Origin: Streptomyces huiliensis
Lineage (GTDB): Bacteria; Actinomycetota; Actinomycetes; Streptomycetales; Streptomycetaceae
Reading direction: 5' to 3'
Length of the DNA: 64,000 nt
Assembly: GCF_020037025.1 (NCBI RefSeq)
Contig: NZ_JAIQLH010000080.1
Span: forward strand, 1 to 64,000
Shown here: positions 7,497 to 14,700 of the stretch, piece by piece
Position numbering within the stretch: position 1 is the stretch's first letter
Layout: each line of letters starts with the position of its first letter
The notes under the pieces: model-generated
Databases searched by the model: none
The model's input: only the letters and a program-made list of their open reading frames with translations
What the model was told of the DNA's origin: nothing
Program-made: the position numbers and the translations under genes

Positions 7497-8371
7497 GCGA
7501 GGGGCGCCCCCTGCCCGCGGAGTGCGCCCGGCTGGCCGCCGTACTGCGGGAGTTGAAGGAACGCACCGGCCTGAGCCTGGCCGCGCTCGGCGGGCGGACC
7601 GCGTTCAGCAAGTCGTCCTGGGAGCGGTACCTCAACGGCAAGAAGCTGCCGCCGCGCGAGGCGGTCGAGGCGCTGTGCGCGCTGGCGGACGAGCCGCCCG
7701 GGCGGCCGCTGGCCCTGTGGGAACTGGCGGAGCAGCGGTGGTCGGGACGTGCCGCGTCGGCTCCCGGTCCTGGCCCTGGTCCGGAGGAGACCGATGGGGC
7801 TGATGAGGTCGGCGAGGTGTCGCCGGTCTCCGACACCGGACGGCGGCCGAGCCGCCGCGTCCCCGGGCGGTACCTCGTCATCGGGGGCGCGGCCCTGGCG
7901 GTGGCCGTCCTGGTTCCCCTGGCGCTGCTGGGGCTGCTGGCGGACGATGACACGGCGGGCGGCGCCGTCCCCGGGCCGGGCGCGGCGGGCGCGTCCTACG
8001 CACAGTCCTTCGAGCCCGGCTGCCGCGGGCAGGAGTGCGAAGGGGCGGACGCGCAGGCGATGGGGTGCGGCGCGCAGGGGCTGCCCGTCACCTTGGCCAC
8101 CCGGCGGTCGGCGCGCGGGCAGCGGGTCGAGATCCGGTACGCGGAGAAGTGCGGGGCCGTCTGGGCCAAGGCCACCGGCCTGCGGCTGGGCGACCGGGTG
8201 GAGCTGACGCTGCCCGGAGCGGGTGCCAAGGAGGTGAGGGCCGCCAGCCGCCGCGACACGGAGGTCTATCTGGCGACCGCGATGACGGCGACCGACGACC
8301 CGCGCCGGGCCCGGGTCTGCCTGCGTCCCGCCGAGGGCGCCGAGGAGTGCTTCACCGCGCCCCGGGGGTGA
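7493..8371 (+). CDS. XRE-HTH transmembrane protein with DUF2690 domain
   Basis: 292-aa paralogue of its neighbours. The N-terminus is an XRE HTH (VLRELKERTGLSLAALGGRT, AFSKSSWERYLNGKKLPP). A Pro/Gly/Asp-rich linker, a basic stretch (RRPSRRVPGR) and one TM helix (IGGAALAVAVLVPLALLGLL, ~145-165) follow. The outer ~120 residues match DUF2690: paired cysteines (GCRGQECEGADAQAMGCGAQ), VEIRYAEKCGAVWAKATG, and two late cysteines (VCLRP, EECFTAP). Starts at GTG overlapping the upstream stop, so translation is coupled. A terminator follows. Confidence 0.82.
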   Translation: MSEGRPLPAECARLAAVLRELKERTGLSLAALGGRTAFSKSSWERYLNGKKLPPREAVEALCALADEPPGRPLALWELAEQRWSGRAASAPGPGPGPEETDGADEVGEVSPVSDTGRRPSRRVPGRYLVIGGAALAVAVLVPLALLGLLADDDTAGGAVPGPGAAGASYAQSFEPGCRGQECEGADAQAMGCGAQGLPVTLATRRSARGQRVEIRYAEKCGAVWAKATGLRLGDRVELTLPGAGAKEVRAASRRDTEVYLATAMTATDDPRRARVCLRPAEGAEECFTAPRG

Positions 8372-8412
8372 CTCCCGGGGCGGCGGTGAAGCGGGTGGGG
8401 GACGGGCGGACG

Positions 8413-8447
8413 CGGCCGGTCCTCCACCCCCGTGGGAGGACCGGCCG
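8413..8447 (+). terminator. terminator after the first two XRE-TM genes
   Basis: Perfect 13-bp stem CGGCCGGTCCTCC / GGAGGACCGGCCG with a 9-nt loop. Confidence 0.85.
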
Positions 8448-8548
8448 GACGTCCTCCCCGAGCATCCAGACGGCGGGATTCCGGTTCAAGGCGAGGCCGG
8501 GTCTTGTGACGCGGAAGAGATCATTCCGCTACGAGGTCACCGTTCTGT

Positions 8549-8589
8549 ACCGGAATGGTTCCCTACCAACGGGACCGGAACGGTTCCCT
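8549..8589 (+). promoter_or_regulatory. paired 16-bp direct repeats upstream of the third XRE-TM gene
   Basis: ACCGGAATGGTTCCCT (8549-8564) and ACCGGAACGGTTCCCT (8574-8589) differ at one base and start 25 bp apart. Each has an imperfect dyad (GGAAYGGTTCC). They look like two binding sites for one dimeric regulator, about 165-200 bp before the start codon at 8753. The remaining gap (8448-8548 and 8590-8752) shows nothing else clear. Confidence 0.5.
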
Positions 8590-8752
8590 GCCGACAGGGT
8601 GGTTCGGGAGCATGGCGGACGAGGGGGGCGTGCGCCCCGGTGCGTTGATCAACCCGGAACGCCCCTATGCGCCCGCCGAAGGGGAACTGGGAGGCTCTGT
8701 CCCGCCCTCCCTTGGGTAGCACCGCGGTACGCAGGGGGACTAGGGGAGGGCC

Positions 8753-10075
8753 ATGCCTCGCTGGAGAGCGCTGTCGGACGAACTGGACCCGCATGTGCGC
8801 GAGTTCGTGGAGCAGCTGCGCCGGATCGTCGAGCGCAACGGGATGAGCGTCGGCGCGGTCGCGGACCGCACCGGCTACAGCAAGACCTCCTGGGAGCGCT
8901 ACCTCAACGGCCGGCTGTTGCCGCCGAGGGGCGCCACCGAGGCGCTCGCGGACGCGACGGGGACGGACGTCGGACACCTGCTGACCATCTGGGAGCTGGC
9001 CGAACGCGCCTGGAGCCGGTCCGAACTGCGGCACGACGTGACGATGGAGGGCATCCGGGTCGAGGAGGCGCGCGCGGCCCTGGCCGAGTACGCGCCGCCG
9101 CCGCCCGGCAAGGGGAGGCGGGGCTGGACGCTGCGCAGGGCGCGGGGGTCTGAGGATCCGGCCGCGCCGGCTGCCGCTCCCGAGCCCGTCCCGGCCCCCG
9201 TCCCCGAGCCCGGCCCCGCTCACGTCCCCGAGCCCGACCCCGCTCACGTCCCCGCTCCCGAGCCTGAGCCCGACCCCGCTCCCGAGCCCCGTACCGGCCT
9301 CCCCTCGGCGCGAACGGCCGGTGTGGACGCCCGGGCGCAGGCGGTCCCCCTGACGGGCCCGCCGGACCGGCCGTCCGCCGACCGGCGCTCCGGCACGCGT
9401 CCCCGCACCCGCCCCCGTACTCACCCCCGGACCCACCCCCGCCCCAAGCGCCGCGCGGCGCTGCTCTTCACGGTGGGCGCGGTCGGCGCGCTGCTGATGG
9501 TCGTCGGGGCCGTCCTGCTGCTCGGCTACGGCCCGGGCGGCGGTGCCCGGCAGCCCGCGCCGCAGGCCGCCGAGCGGAACACCGGCAGCCCTGCCGCCCT
9601 CCCCGACGGCGTCAAGTGCGCGGGCGGCGCGTGCACGGGCAAGGACCCGGAGACGATGGGGTGCGGCGGGCAGCGGGCGACGACGGCGGGTTCGACGACC
9701 GTCGGCAGCACCTACGTCGAGGTGCGCTACAGCGAGACCTGCAAGGCGGCCTGGGCCCGGATGACGCAGGGCGGTCCCGGCGACACCCTGCGGGTCAGCG
9801 CGGCCTCCCGCACCGGTGAGGGCCGCATAGAGCGCGGCACGGACGGTCACAGCACCATGGTGGCGGTCGCCGCGCCGGGCGAGGCCAGGGCCTGCGTGGT
9901 GCTCAGCTCCGGGCGGCAGGGTTGCACGGCGCCGAGGAAGGCCGGGACGGACGGTACGCCAGGGGCCTCCGGAGTGACCGGGGCGTCCGAGGCACTCGAT
10001 ACCTCGGGGAAGCGGGGGGCCACCGGGAGCCCAGGGACGGCAGGGGCCTCCGAAGCGTCACAGGAGGTGCCATAG
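8753..10075 (+). CDS. XRE-HTH transmembrane protein with long Pro-rich linker and DUF2690 domain
   Basis: 440-aa third member of the cluster. The N-terminal XRE HTH (~15-75) contains RNGMSVGAVADRTGYSKTSW and ERYLNGRLLPPRGA. A ~120-residue linker built of Pro-Glu/Pro-Asp/Ala units and then Arg/Thr/Pro/His repeats leads to a basic PRPKRR stop and one TM helix (LLFTVGAVGALLMVVGAVLL). The DUF2690 domain shows GVKCAGGACTGKDPETMGCG and VEVRYSETCKAAWARM, plus a last Cys pair. The C-terminal ~40 residues are collagen-like Gly-Xaa-Xaa. ATG 8753 has AGGGGAGGG upstream. Its own promoter region carries the direct repeats at 8549-8589. Confidence 0.85.
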   Translation: MPRWRALSDELDPHVREFVEQLRRIVERNGMSVGAVADRTGYSKTSWERYLNGRLLPPRGATEALADATGTDVGHLLTIWELAERAWSRSELRHDVTMEGIRVEEARAALAEYAPPPPGKGRRGWTLRRARGSEDPAAPAAAPEPVPAPVPEPGPAHVPEPDPAHVPAPEPEPDPAPEPRTGLPSARTAGVDARAQAVPLTGPPDRPSADRRSGTRPRTRPRTHPRTHPRPKRRAALLFTVGAVGALLMVVGAVLLLGYGPGGGARQPAPQAAERNTGSPAALPDGVKCAGGACTGKDPETMGCGGQRATTAGSTTVGSTYVEVRYSETCKAAWARMTQGGPGDTLRVSAASRTGEGRIERGTDGHSTMVAVAAPGEARACVVLSSGRQGCTAPRKAGTDGTPGASGVTGASEALDTSGKRGATGSPGTAGASEASQEVP

Positions 10076-10128
10076 GCCCAGGTGAGGCCCAGGTGAGGCC
10101 CAGGTGAGGCCCGGGTGGGACCCGGGTG
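10074..10128. repeat. 11-bp tandem repeat at the stop codon of the third XRE-TM gene
   Basis: Five units of AGGCCCAGGTG (10074, 10085, 10096, 10107, 10118; the last two vary). The first unit overlaps the TAG stop codon. Confidence 0.85.
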
Positions 10129-10173
10129 AGGCGTCCCACACCGGTTCGGGGGTTCCGGGCCTGCGCCGTCGGA

Positions 10174-10206
10174 TAGCCTGACGCCGGATCTCTTGATACC
10201 AAGAGA
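10174..10206 (+). promoter_or_regulatory. mdh promoter with TamR-like palindromic operator
   Basis: A -10-like TAGCCT (10174-10179) is followed by the palindrome TCTCTTG-ATAC-CAAGAGA (10189-10206). The MarR-family regulator TamR of S. coelicolor is known to bind the mdh promoter and release it with citrate or trans-aconitate. Assigning this palindrome to TamR is inference from that knowledge and its position just downstream of the likely transcription start. Confidence 0.6.
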
Positions 10207-10262
10207 GGTCCGCACAACAGGGGCAGGGACACCCACCGCCAGTTTCGCAGCAGGAGATCGCC

Positions 10263-11252
10263 ATGACCCGCACTCCCGTCAATGTCACCGTCACCGGCGC
10301 GGCCGGTCAGATCGGCTACGCGCTGCTCTTCCGCATCGCCTCCGGTCACCTCCTCGGCGCCGACGTGCCGGTCAAGCTGCGACTCCTGGAGATCCCGCAG
10401 GGTCTCAAGGCCGCCGAGGGCACCGCCATGGAGCTCGACGACTGCGCGTTCCCGCTGCTGCGCGGCATCGAGATCACCGACGACCCGAACGTGGCCTTCG
10501 ACGGCGCCAACGTCGCGCTGCTCGTCGGCGCCCGCCCGCGGACCAAGGGCATGGAGCGCGGTGACCTCCTGGAGGCCAACGGCGGCATCTTCAAGCCGCA
10601 GGGCAAGGCCATCAACGACCACGCCGCGGACGACATCAAGGTCCTCGTCGTCGGCAACCCGGCCAACACCAACGCCCTCATCGCCCAGGCCGCGGCCCCG
10701 GACGTGCCGGCCGAGCGCTTCACCGCGATGACCCGCCTGGACCACAACCGCGCCATCTCGCAGCTCGCGAAGAAGACCGGCACCGCCGTCTCCGACATCA
10801 AGAAGCTGACGATCTGGGGCAACCACTCCGCCACCCAGTACCCGGACATCTTCCACGCCGAGGTCGCGGGCAAGAACGCCGCCGAGGTCGTCAACGACGA
10901 GGCGTGGCTGGCCGACACCTTCATCCCGACCGTCGCCAAGCGCGGCGCGGCCATCATCGAGGCGCGCGGCGCCTCCTCGGCCGCCTCCGCCGCCAACGCG
11001 GCCATCGACCACGTCCACACCTGGGTCAACGGCACCGCCGCCGGCGACTGGACCTCCATGGGCATCCCCTCGGACGGCTCCTACGGCGTCCCCGAGGGCC
11101 TCATCTCCTCCTTCCCCGTCACCTGCAAGGACGGCAAGTACGAGATCGTCCAGGGCCTGGAGATCAACGACTTCTCCCGCGCCCGCATCGACGCCTCCGT
11201 CAAGGAGCTCGAGGAGGAGCGCACCGCGGTGCGTGAGCTCGGCCTCCTGTGA
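10263..11252 (+). CDS. mdh: malate dehydrogenase
   Basis: NAD-dependent oxidation of malate to oxaloacetate in the TCA cycle, cytoplasmic. The 329-aa product belongs to the cytosolic-type MDH group: nucleotide-binding TGAAGQIGYALLFRIASG near the N-terminus, substrate arginines in GARPRTKGMERGDLLEAN, VGNPANTNALI, the second substrate-contact segment MTRLDHNRAISQLA, and catalytic His188 in IWGNHSATQYPD. ATG 10263 is preceded by GGAGATCGCC. A strong terminator follows, so it is monocistronic. The palindrome at 10189-10206 predicts control by a TamR-like citrate-responsive repressor. Confidence 0.97.
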   Translation: MTRTPVNVTVTGAAGQIGYALLFRIASGHLLGADVPVKLRLLEIPQGLKAAEGTAMELDDCAFPLLRGIEITDDPNVAFDGANVALLVGARPRTKGMERGDLLEANGGIFKPQGKAINDHAADDIKVLVVGNPANTNALIAQAAAPDVPAERFTAMTRLDHNRAISQLAKKTGTAVSDIKKLTIWGNHSATQYPDIFHAEVAGKNAAEVVNDEAWLADTFIPTVAKRGAAIIEARGASSAASAANAAIDHVHTWVNGTAAGDWTSMGIPSDGSYGVPEGLISSFPVTCKDGKYEIVQGLEINDFSRARIDASVKELEEERTAVRELGLL

Positions 11253-11272
11253 TCCGCGGATCCTGAACGGAC

Positions 11273-11307
11273 GCGAACGGCCCTGCCGTGACGGCAGGGC
11301 CGTTCGC
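11273..11307. terminator. bidirectional terminator between mdh and the oxidoreductase gene
   Basis: 15-bp perfect stem GCGAACGGCCCTGCC / GGCAGGGCCGTTCGC, 5-nt loop, followed by CTTTCCCCCC. It ends both convergent units (stops at 11252 and 11322). Confidence 0.9.
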
Positions 11308-11321
11308 CTTTCCCCCCGTCG

Positions 11322-12206
11322 TCACGGGCCGGGCTTGGCGAACTCCTCGATCAGTACGGGGTACTGCTCCCCGCCATGCCCCGCGGCGATCGCGCGCTCG
11401 GCCATCGCCCTGATCAGCCGCGGCAGTTCGGCGTTGATCCCCGCCGCCTCGCTCTCCTCGATCAGGTGCTCCATCGCCCGCGCGTCGGTCTCCAGGGCCG
11501 ACACCTCGGCCGGGAACGAACCGCTGTCGATCTGCTCGGCGTGACCGGGCAGCCACTCGGCCACCCCGGCGGCCATCTGCCGCGCGAACGGCGCGAACGC
11601 CGCCGCGTCGACGCCCGCCGTCCTGAGCAGGGCGGTGCCCTGGAGCCAGGCGTTCAGGACGCTCCACATCATGGTCAGACCGGCCGCGTCGTACAGGGAC
11701 GCCAGCCCGTGGTCCTCGCCCAGGTGCGTGACGGTGCCGAGGGCGCCGAGCGTGGCCTCGTGCGCGTCGAAGTCCGGGCGCGGCCCGCTGTGCAGGACCA
11801 ACGCGTCGGCGGTCCCGATCGTCGACGGGATGGCCATGATGGCGCCGTCCAGGTAGCGGGCGCCGCGCCGTTCGGCCCGGCGGGCGGCTTCCCGGGCCTG
11901 GGCCGAGCTGCCGGAGGTGAGGTTGAGGAGGGTGGTGCGGCCGAGGTCGGCGTCGCTCGCGTCGAGCAGTTCGCGGACGGCCTGGTAGTCGGTGAGGCAG
12001 AGGACCGTCAGGGGAGCGGCGGTCAGCGCGTCGTCGACCGTGGGGGCGCGCCGGGCCCCCTCGGCCACCAACGGATCGGCCTTGGCGGGCGTGCGGTTCC
12101 ACACGGTGGTCGGATGCCCGGCCTTCAGGAAGGCGCCGGCGAGGGCGCGGCCCATCAGGCCGAGCCCTATGACGGTGACGGGAGAAGCGGTTTCGCTGCT
12201 GTTCAT
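11322..12206 (-). CDS. NADP-binding imine-reductase-like / 3-hydroxyisobutyrate dehydrogenase-type oxidoreductase
   Basis: 294-aa beta-hydroxyacid-dehydrogenase superfamily enzyme. The N-terminal Rossmann domain has VIGLGLMGRALAGAFLKAGH and WNRTPAKAD (Arg suggests NADPH), then VLCLTDYQAVRELL and NLTSGSSAQAREAA. An all-helical C-terminal domain follows. The lack of the usual catalytic Lys-Asn pair of hydroxyisobutyrate dehydrogenase and the AGLTMMWSVLNAWLQG helix favour the imine-reductase branch; substrate unknown. The frame is open to 12296, but ATG 12206 fits the family and sits 6 nt from a -10 box. It is divergent from a MerR gene whose product probably controls it. Confidence 0.8.
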   Translation of the reverse strand: MNSSETASPVTVIGLGLMGRALAGAFLKAGHPTTVWNRTPAKADPLVAEGARRAPTVDDALTAAPLTVLCLTDYQAVRELLDASDADLGRTTLLNLTSGSSAQAREAARRAERRGARYLDGAIMAIPSTIGTADALVLHSGPRPDFDAHEATLGALGTVTHLGEDHGLASLYDAAGLTMMWSVLNAWLQGTALLRTAGVDAAAFAPFARQMAAGVAEWLPGHAEQIDSGSFPAEVSALETDARAMEHLIEESEAAGINAELPRLIRAMAERAIAAGHGGEQYPVLIEEFAKPGP

Positions 12207-12212
12207 GGCAGC

Positions 12213-12244
12213 ATCGTCAACGTTGAGACCGGTGTGAAGGTCAA
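12213..12244 (-). promoter_or_regulatory. MerR-type promoter/operator of the oxidoreductase gene
   Basis: On the minus strand, TTGACC (12244-12239) and GACGAT (12218-12213) are separated by 20 bp, the overlong spacing typical of MerR-activated promoters. The spacer contains the arm pair TTGACC...GGTCTCAA and the 10-bp palindrome TCAACGTTGA (12217-12226). The -10 ends 6 nt before the ATG, predicting a leaderless transcript. Confidence 0.55.
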
Positions 12245-12255
12245 GGGGGGATTCG

Positions 12256-12663
12256 ATGCGGATCGGGGAACTGGGTCGCCGGACGGGCGTCAACACCCAC
12301 CAGCTGCGCTACTACGAGGCCCAGGGCCTGCTGGAGGCGGACCGCGGCGCGAACGGCTACCGCGCGTACGACGAGAGCGCCGTGCTGCGCGTGCGGCAGA
12401 TCCGGCACCTGCTCGACGCCGGTCTGTCCTCCGAGGACATCGCGTACGTCCTGCCGTGTGCGACCGGGGAGGCCCCGGAGCTGCCCGGCTGTCCCGAGCT
12501 CCTGGACGCGATGCGGGCGCGGCTGGGGCGGTTGCAGGACCGGATGGACGAACTCGCACGGTCCCGCGACGCGCTGGCGCACTACATCGACGCGGCCGAG
12601 CGGACGGGCGGCGGGAGCTACCCGCCGTTCGACGGTTCGGTTCCGGAGCGCGTTTCGGCCTGA
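12256..12663 (+). CDS. MerR family transcriptional regulator
   Basis: 135-aa regulator. The winged HTH at the N-terminus is typical (MRIGELGRRTGVNTHQLRYY, EAQGLLEADRGANGYRAYDE), followed by the DNA-binding second helix region (VRQIRHLLDAGLSSEDIAYV) and a long dimerisation coiled coil (LGRLQDRMDELARSRDALAH). Two cysteines lie in the middle (LPCATG, LPGCPE), but there is no metal-binding tail. AGGGGGG precedes ATG 12256. It is divergent from the oxidoreductase gene, with the MerR-type operator between them, so it most likely activates that gene and represses itself. Confidence 0.9.
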   Translation: MRIGELGRRTGVNTHQLRYYEAQGLLEADRGANGYRAYDESAVLRVRQIRHLLDAGLSSEDIAYVLPCATGEAPELPGCPELLDAMRARLGRLQDRMDELARSRDALAHYIDAAERTGGGSYPPFDGSVPERVSA

Positions 12664-12672
12664 GCGGTCCGG

Positions 12673-13644
12673 TCATGTCGCGCGCAGGGCGGCGCGCACG
12701 GCGGCGGCACCCCGTACGGCGGCCTGCGCCGCGCCCGCGTGCGCCCGCTCCATGCGGCACTCAGGGCACCACGGTTCGTCGCCCACCGGCCGGAAGAGGA
12801 ACGGCTGCGTGTGATCGCCCCGGCACTCGCGCATGTCGCTGACCTTCGGTCGCGGCGGCGCGGGACGCGGGGGTGGGATCGCGGGCGCTTCCGGCAGCTT
12901 GCGGACCAGCCGGTTGCGGAGGAGTGCGGCCGCGTGATGGATCCGCTCTGGCAGCCCCGCCCTCAACTCGTCCCGCAACTCGGGCGCTTTGACGCCCCGC
13001 AGCAGCCATTCGGCCGCCAGGGGAGCGAGCTCCTTGACCTCCCGGCCGGTGAGCCGCAGCCGCCGCTCGCTGTGGGAGACGGAGGCGAGGATCAGCGCGC
13101 CGTGCTCGACGAGTTGCGCGGGCAGGTACGGCGGGGGCTCGGGGCGCAGCCCGGGCGGAGCAGGGGGTGGCGGCTCCGGCGGGTCAAGTGGGTCAGGCGG
13201 GGCGGGCGGAAGGGACGTGTTGCTCCCCGTGTTGTCCATAGGGTGACCACCGACCACCCGAGGCCCCGGCTCACCGACGGCCGGTTCCCGAGTACTCGGT
13301 GCGACCAGTGCCGCCGCCTCCCCGTCCCGCACGGCCCGCGCCTCTTCGGCACTCAACGGAACCCCGGCCACCAACTGCGTGGTCACCCACCGCCCGTCGG
13401 CCCCCTGCCGCCGCCACTCGTGCGCGTAGCCCGCCTCCTTCAGCTGGGCCTTGGCCCGCTGAAACGCCCCGTTCTTGATCCCGGCCCGCCGCGCGGCCTC
13501 CGAGAACGAGATGTCGGCGGTGTCGGCGAGCGACAGCAGCCAGAGGAGTAGGCGTACGGCATCCGAAGAGAGGTTCGGGTGGCGAATAATGTCGTTCGGT
13601 ACTTGAGTGAATCGGCGCAGGGGCGCGCTAACATGGCGCATCAT
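12673..13644 (-). CDS. winged-helix DNA-binding protein with C-terminal zinc-knuckle-like motif
   Basis: 323-aa accessory protein of a type common in Streptomyces and its plasmids. Residues ~10-75 resemble a replication-initiator/DnaD-like winged helix (VPNDIIRHPNLSSDAVRLLL, ISFSEAARRAGIKNGAFQRA, KAQLKEAGYAHEWRRQGADG). A ~60-residue proline-rich linker follows (PPDPLDPPEPPPPAPPG). A helical domain comes next (LTGREVKELAPLAAEWLLRG), then a C-terminal Cys/His cluster (MRECRGDHTQPF...EPWCPECRME) that could bind zinc. AAGGAGACC precedes the ATG-ATG start. It is divergent from the small-gene operon at 13939. Function not established. Confidence 0.65.
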   Translation of the reverse strand: MMRHVSAPLRRFTQVPNDIIRHPNLSSDAVRLLLWLLSLADTADISFSEAARRAGIKNGAFQRAKAQLKEAGYAHEWRRQGADGRWVTTQLVAGVPLSAEEARAVRDGEAAALVAPSTREPAVGEPGPRVVGGHPMDNTGSNTSLPPAPPDPLDPPEPPPPAPPGLRPEPPPYLPAQLVEHGALILASVSHSERRLRLTGREVKELAPLAAEWLLRGVKAPELRDELRAGLPERIHHAAALLRNRLVRKLPEAPAIPPPRPAPPRPKVSDMRECRGDHTQPFLFRPVGDEPWCPECRMERAHAGAAQAAVRGAAAVRAALRAT

Positions 13645-13686
13645 CCCGTTGGTCTCCTTGGAGAGAGCTGGACCACGGCGGTGTAG

Positions 13687-13720
13687 GCCCTCGCGATGTC
13701 CTGCCTAGACATGCGAGGGC
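13687..13720 (-). promoter_or_regulatory. bulged hairpin in the 5' leader of the winged-helix gene
   Basis: Stem GCCCTCGC / GCGAGGGC extended by ATGTC / GACAT after one bulged base, 7-nt loop CTGCCTA (plus-strand reading). It lies 43 nt before the ATG of the minus-strand gene, so the mRNA leader would carry it. It may be an RNA regulatory element or a dyad operator. Confidence 0.45.
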
Positions 13721-13870
13721 TGCTCCGTTTGTGGTGGGTTGGCGCCGAGCGTATACGCAACTATTCGACACGACTCACCAGTTAAGCCTCAGCGGCCGGT
13801 CGAATGGTTGCTCGTCGAGTTGCGAGGCGCGCGAGTGTCGTCATGCGCCCCCTCTGCCCTGCGCGCACCG

Positions 13871-13900
13871 TTGACGTATGTGCTTCTGGGCGGGCAAGGT
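13871..13900 (+). promoter_or_regulatory. candidate promoter of the small-gene/DUF6879/XRE operon
   Basis: TTGACG (13871-13876), 18-bp spacer, CAAGGT (13895-13900), 38 bp before the first start codon. Confidence 0.4.
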
Positions 13901-13938
13901 CGTGCAAAGCGGAGCAACCACTCGCGAGGGAGGCTGTC

Positions 13939-14178
13939 GTGGCGCTGCACTTGGTAGGTGTCGACCCTGAGAGCGCAGGTGGCAACTGCCCTACGGTCTG
14001 GGTGGACCAAGACACCCGTGATCTCATCATCCAGGGGTGGAAAGCCGATGAGGCCACCACTCGGGACTGCTTGAAGACGGGAGCGATTCCCGCAACCGAA
14101 GCAGTGGTTCGGATCCCGGCTCGTATGGTGCCGATGATGAGGGAGGCATGCGATGCCGCGAAGCATCCCAAGCTTTGA
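13939..14178 (+). CDS. small conserved protein preceding DUF6879 gene
   Basis: 79-aa soluble protein, probably all-beta at its N-terminus (LHLVGVDPESAGGNCPTVWV, DQDTRDLIIQGWKADEATTR) with a helical C-terminus (VPMMREACDAAKHPKL). I recognise the pattern as a small protein commonly encoded just upstream of DUF6879 genes in actinomycetes, but know no function. GTG 13939 is chosen for the upstream CGAGGGAGG; the frame stays open to 13804 but those residues are Arg-rich noise. It overlaps the next gene by 26 nt. Confidence 0.7.
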   Translation: MALHLVGVDPESAGGNCPTVWVDQDTRDLIIQGWKADEATTRDCLKTGAIPATEAVVRIPARMVPMMREACDAAKHPKL

Positions 14179-14677
14179 CGAACTGCTGGGATCGGCGCGG
14201 AGCTCGGCCTTCCACCTGGAGATGCGGGACGTCTACACCGTGGCGGAAGAGCGGGAATCATTCGCCGCCTGGAGGCGAGGTGAGCGGATCGACGACTCTG
14301 AATCACCGATGTGGCGTGATTGGGTGGCACTTGTTCGACGCACCGTCGGACGCGGCGTACAGATGCGCCGTGCGCGGATCGTCTCGGAGCCGGTCACCGA
14401 TTACATCCGGTTCGAGCATGCGGGAACGTCCGTCATCGTGGATGCGGGCGAGCAAGTCCGCTGGCTTCCGCGGTCGGAAGCGTCCGGCATCGCGTTGCCG
14501 GGCAACGACTTCTGGTTGATCGACGGTCGCTCGGTCCGGTTCAATGTCTTCACGGGGGACGGCGTGCCGGCGGAGCCCCAGTTCGGCGAGGACGAGACCG
14601 TGGCTCGCCTGTGCGCTGCCGCCTTCGAGGAGGTATGGAAGCGCGCTGTGCCGCACGAGGAATACAAGATCGTCTAG
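14153..14677 (+). CDS. DUF6879 family protein
   Basis: 174-aa soluble protein. The sequence pattern (SFDELLGSARSSAFHLEMRD, AWRRGE, RGVQMRRARIVSEPVTDYIR, FEHAGTSVIVDAGEQVRWLP, and LPGNDFWLIDGRSVRFNVF) is that of DUF6879 proteins, often next to WhiJ-like XRE-DUF5753 regulators. Such trios resemble the whiJ/bldB-type developmental clusters and XRE-linked toxin-antitoxin-like pairs; which applies here cannot be told. It overlaps the preceding gene and is followed by the XRE gene after 23 nt. Confidence 0.75.
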   Translation: MPRSIPSFDELLGSARSSAFHLEMRDVYTVAEERESFAAWRRGERIDDSESPMWRDWVALVRRTVGRGVQMRRARIVSEPVTDYIRFEHAGTSVIVDAGEQVRWLPRSEASGIALPGNDFWLIDGRSVRFNVFTGDGVPAEPQFGEDETVARLCAAAFEEVWKRAVPHEEYKIV

Positions 14678-14700
14678 ATCGGTGACCGGACAGCCAGTTC

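Larger units (their letters stand above)
13645..13938. other. divergent intergenic region of the accessory island
   Basis: 294 bp between the winged-helix gene and the five-gene operon. It contains the leader hairpin 13687-13720 on the minus-strand transcript and a plausible plus-strand promoter at 13871-13900. Base composition is visibly less GC-rich than the flanks. Confidence 0.5.
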
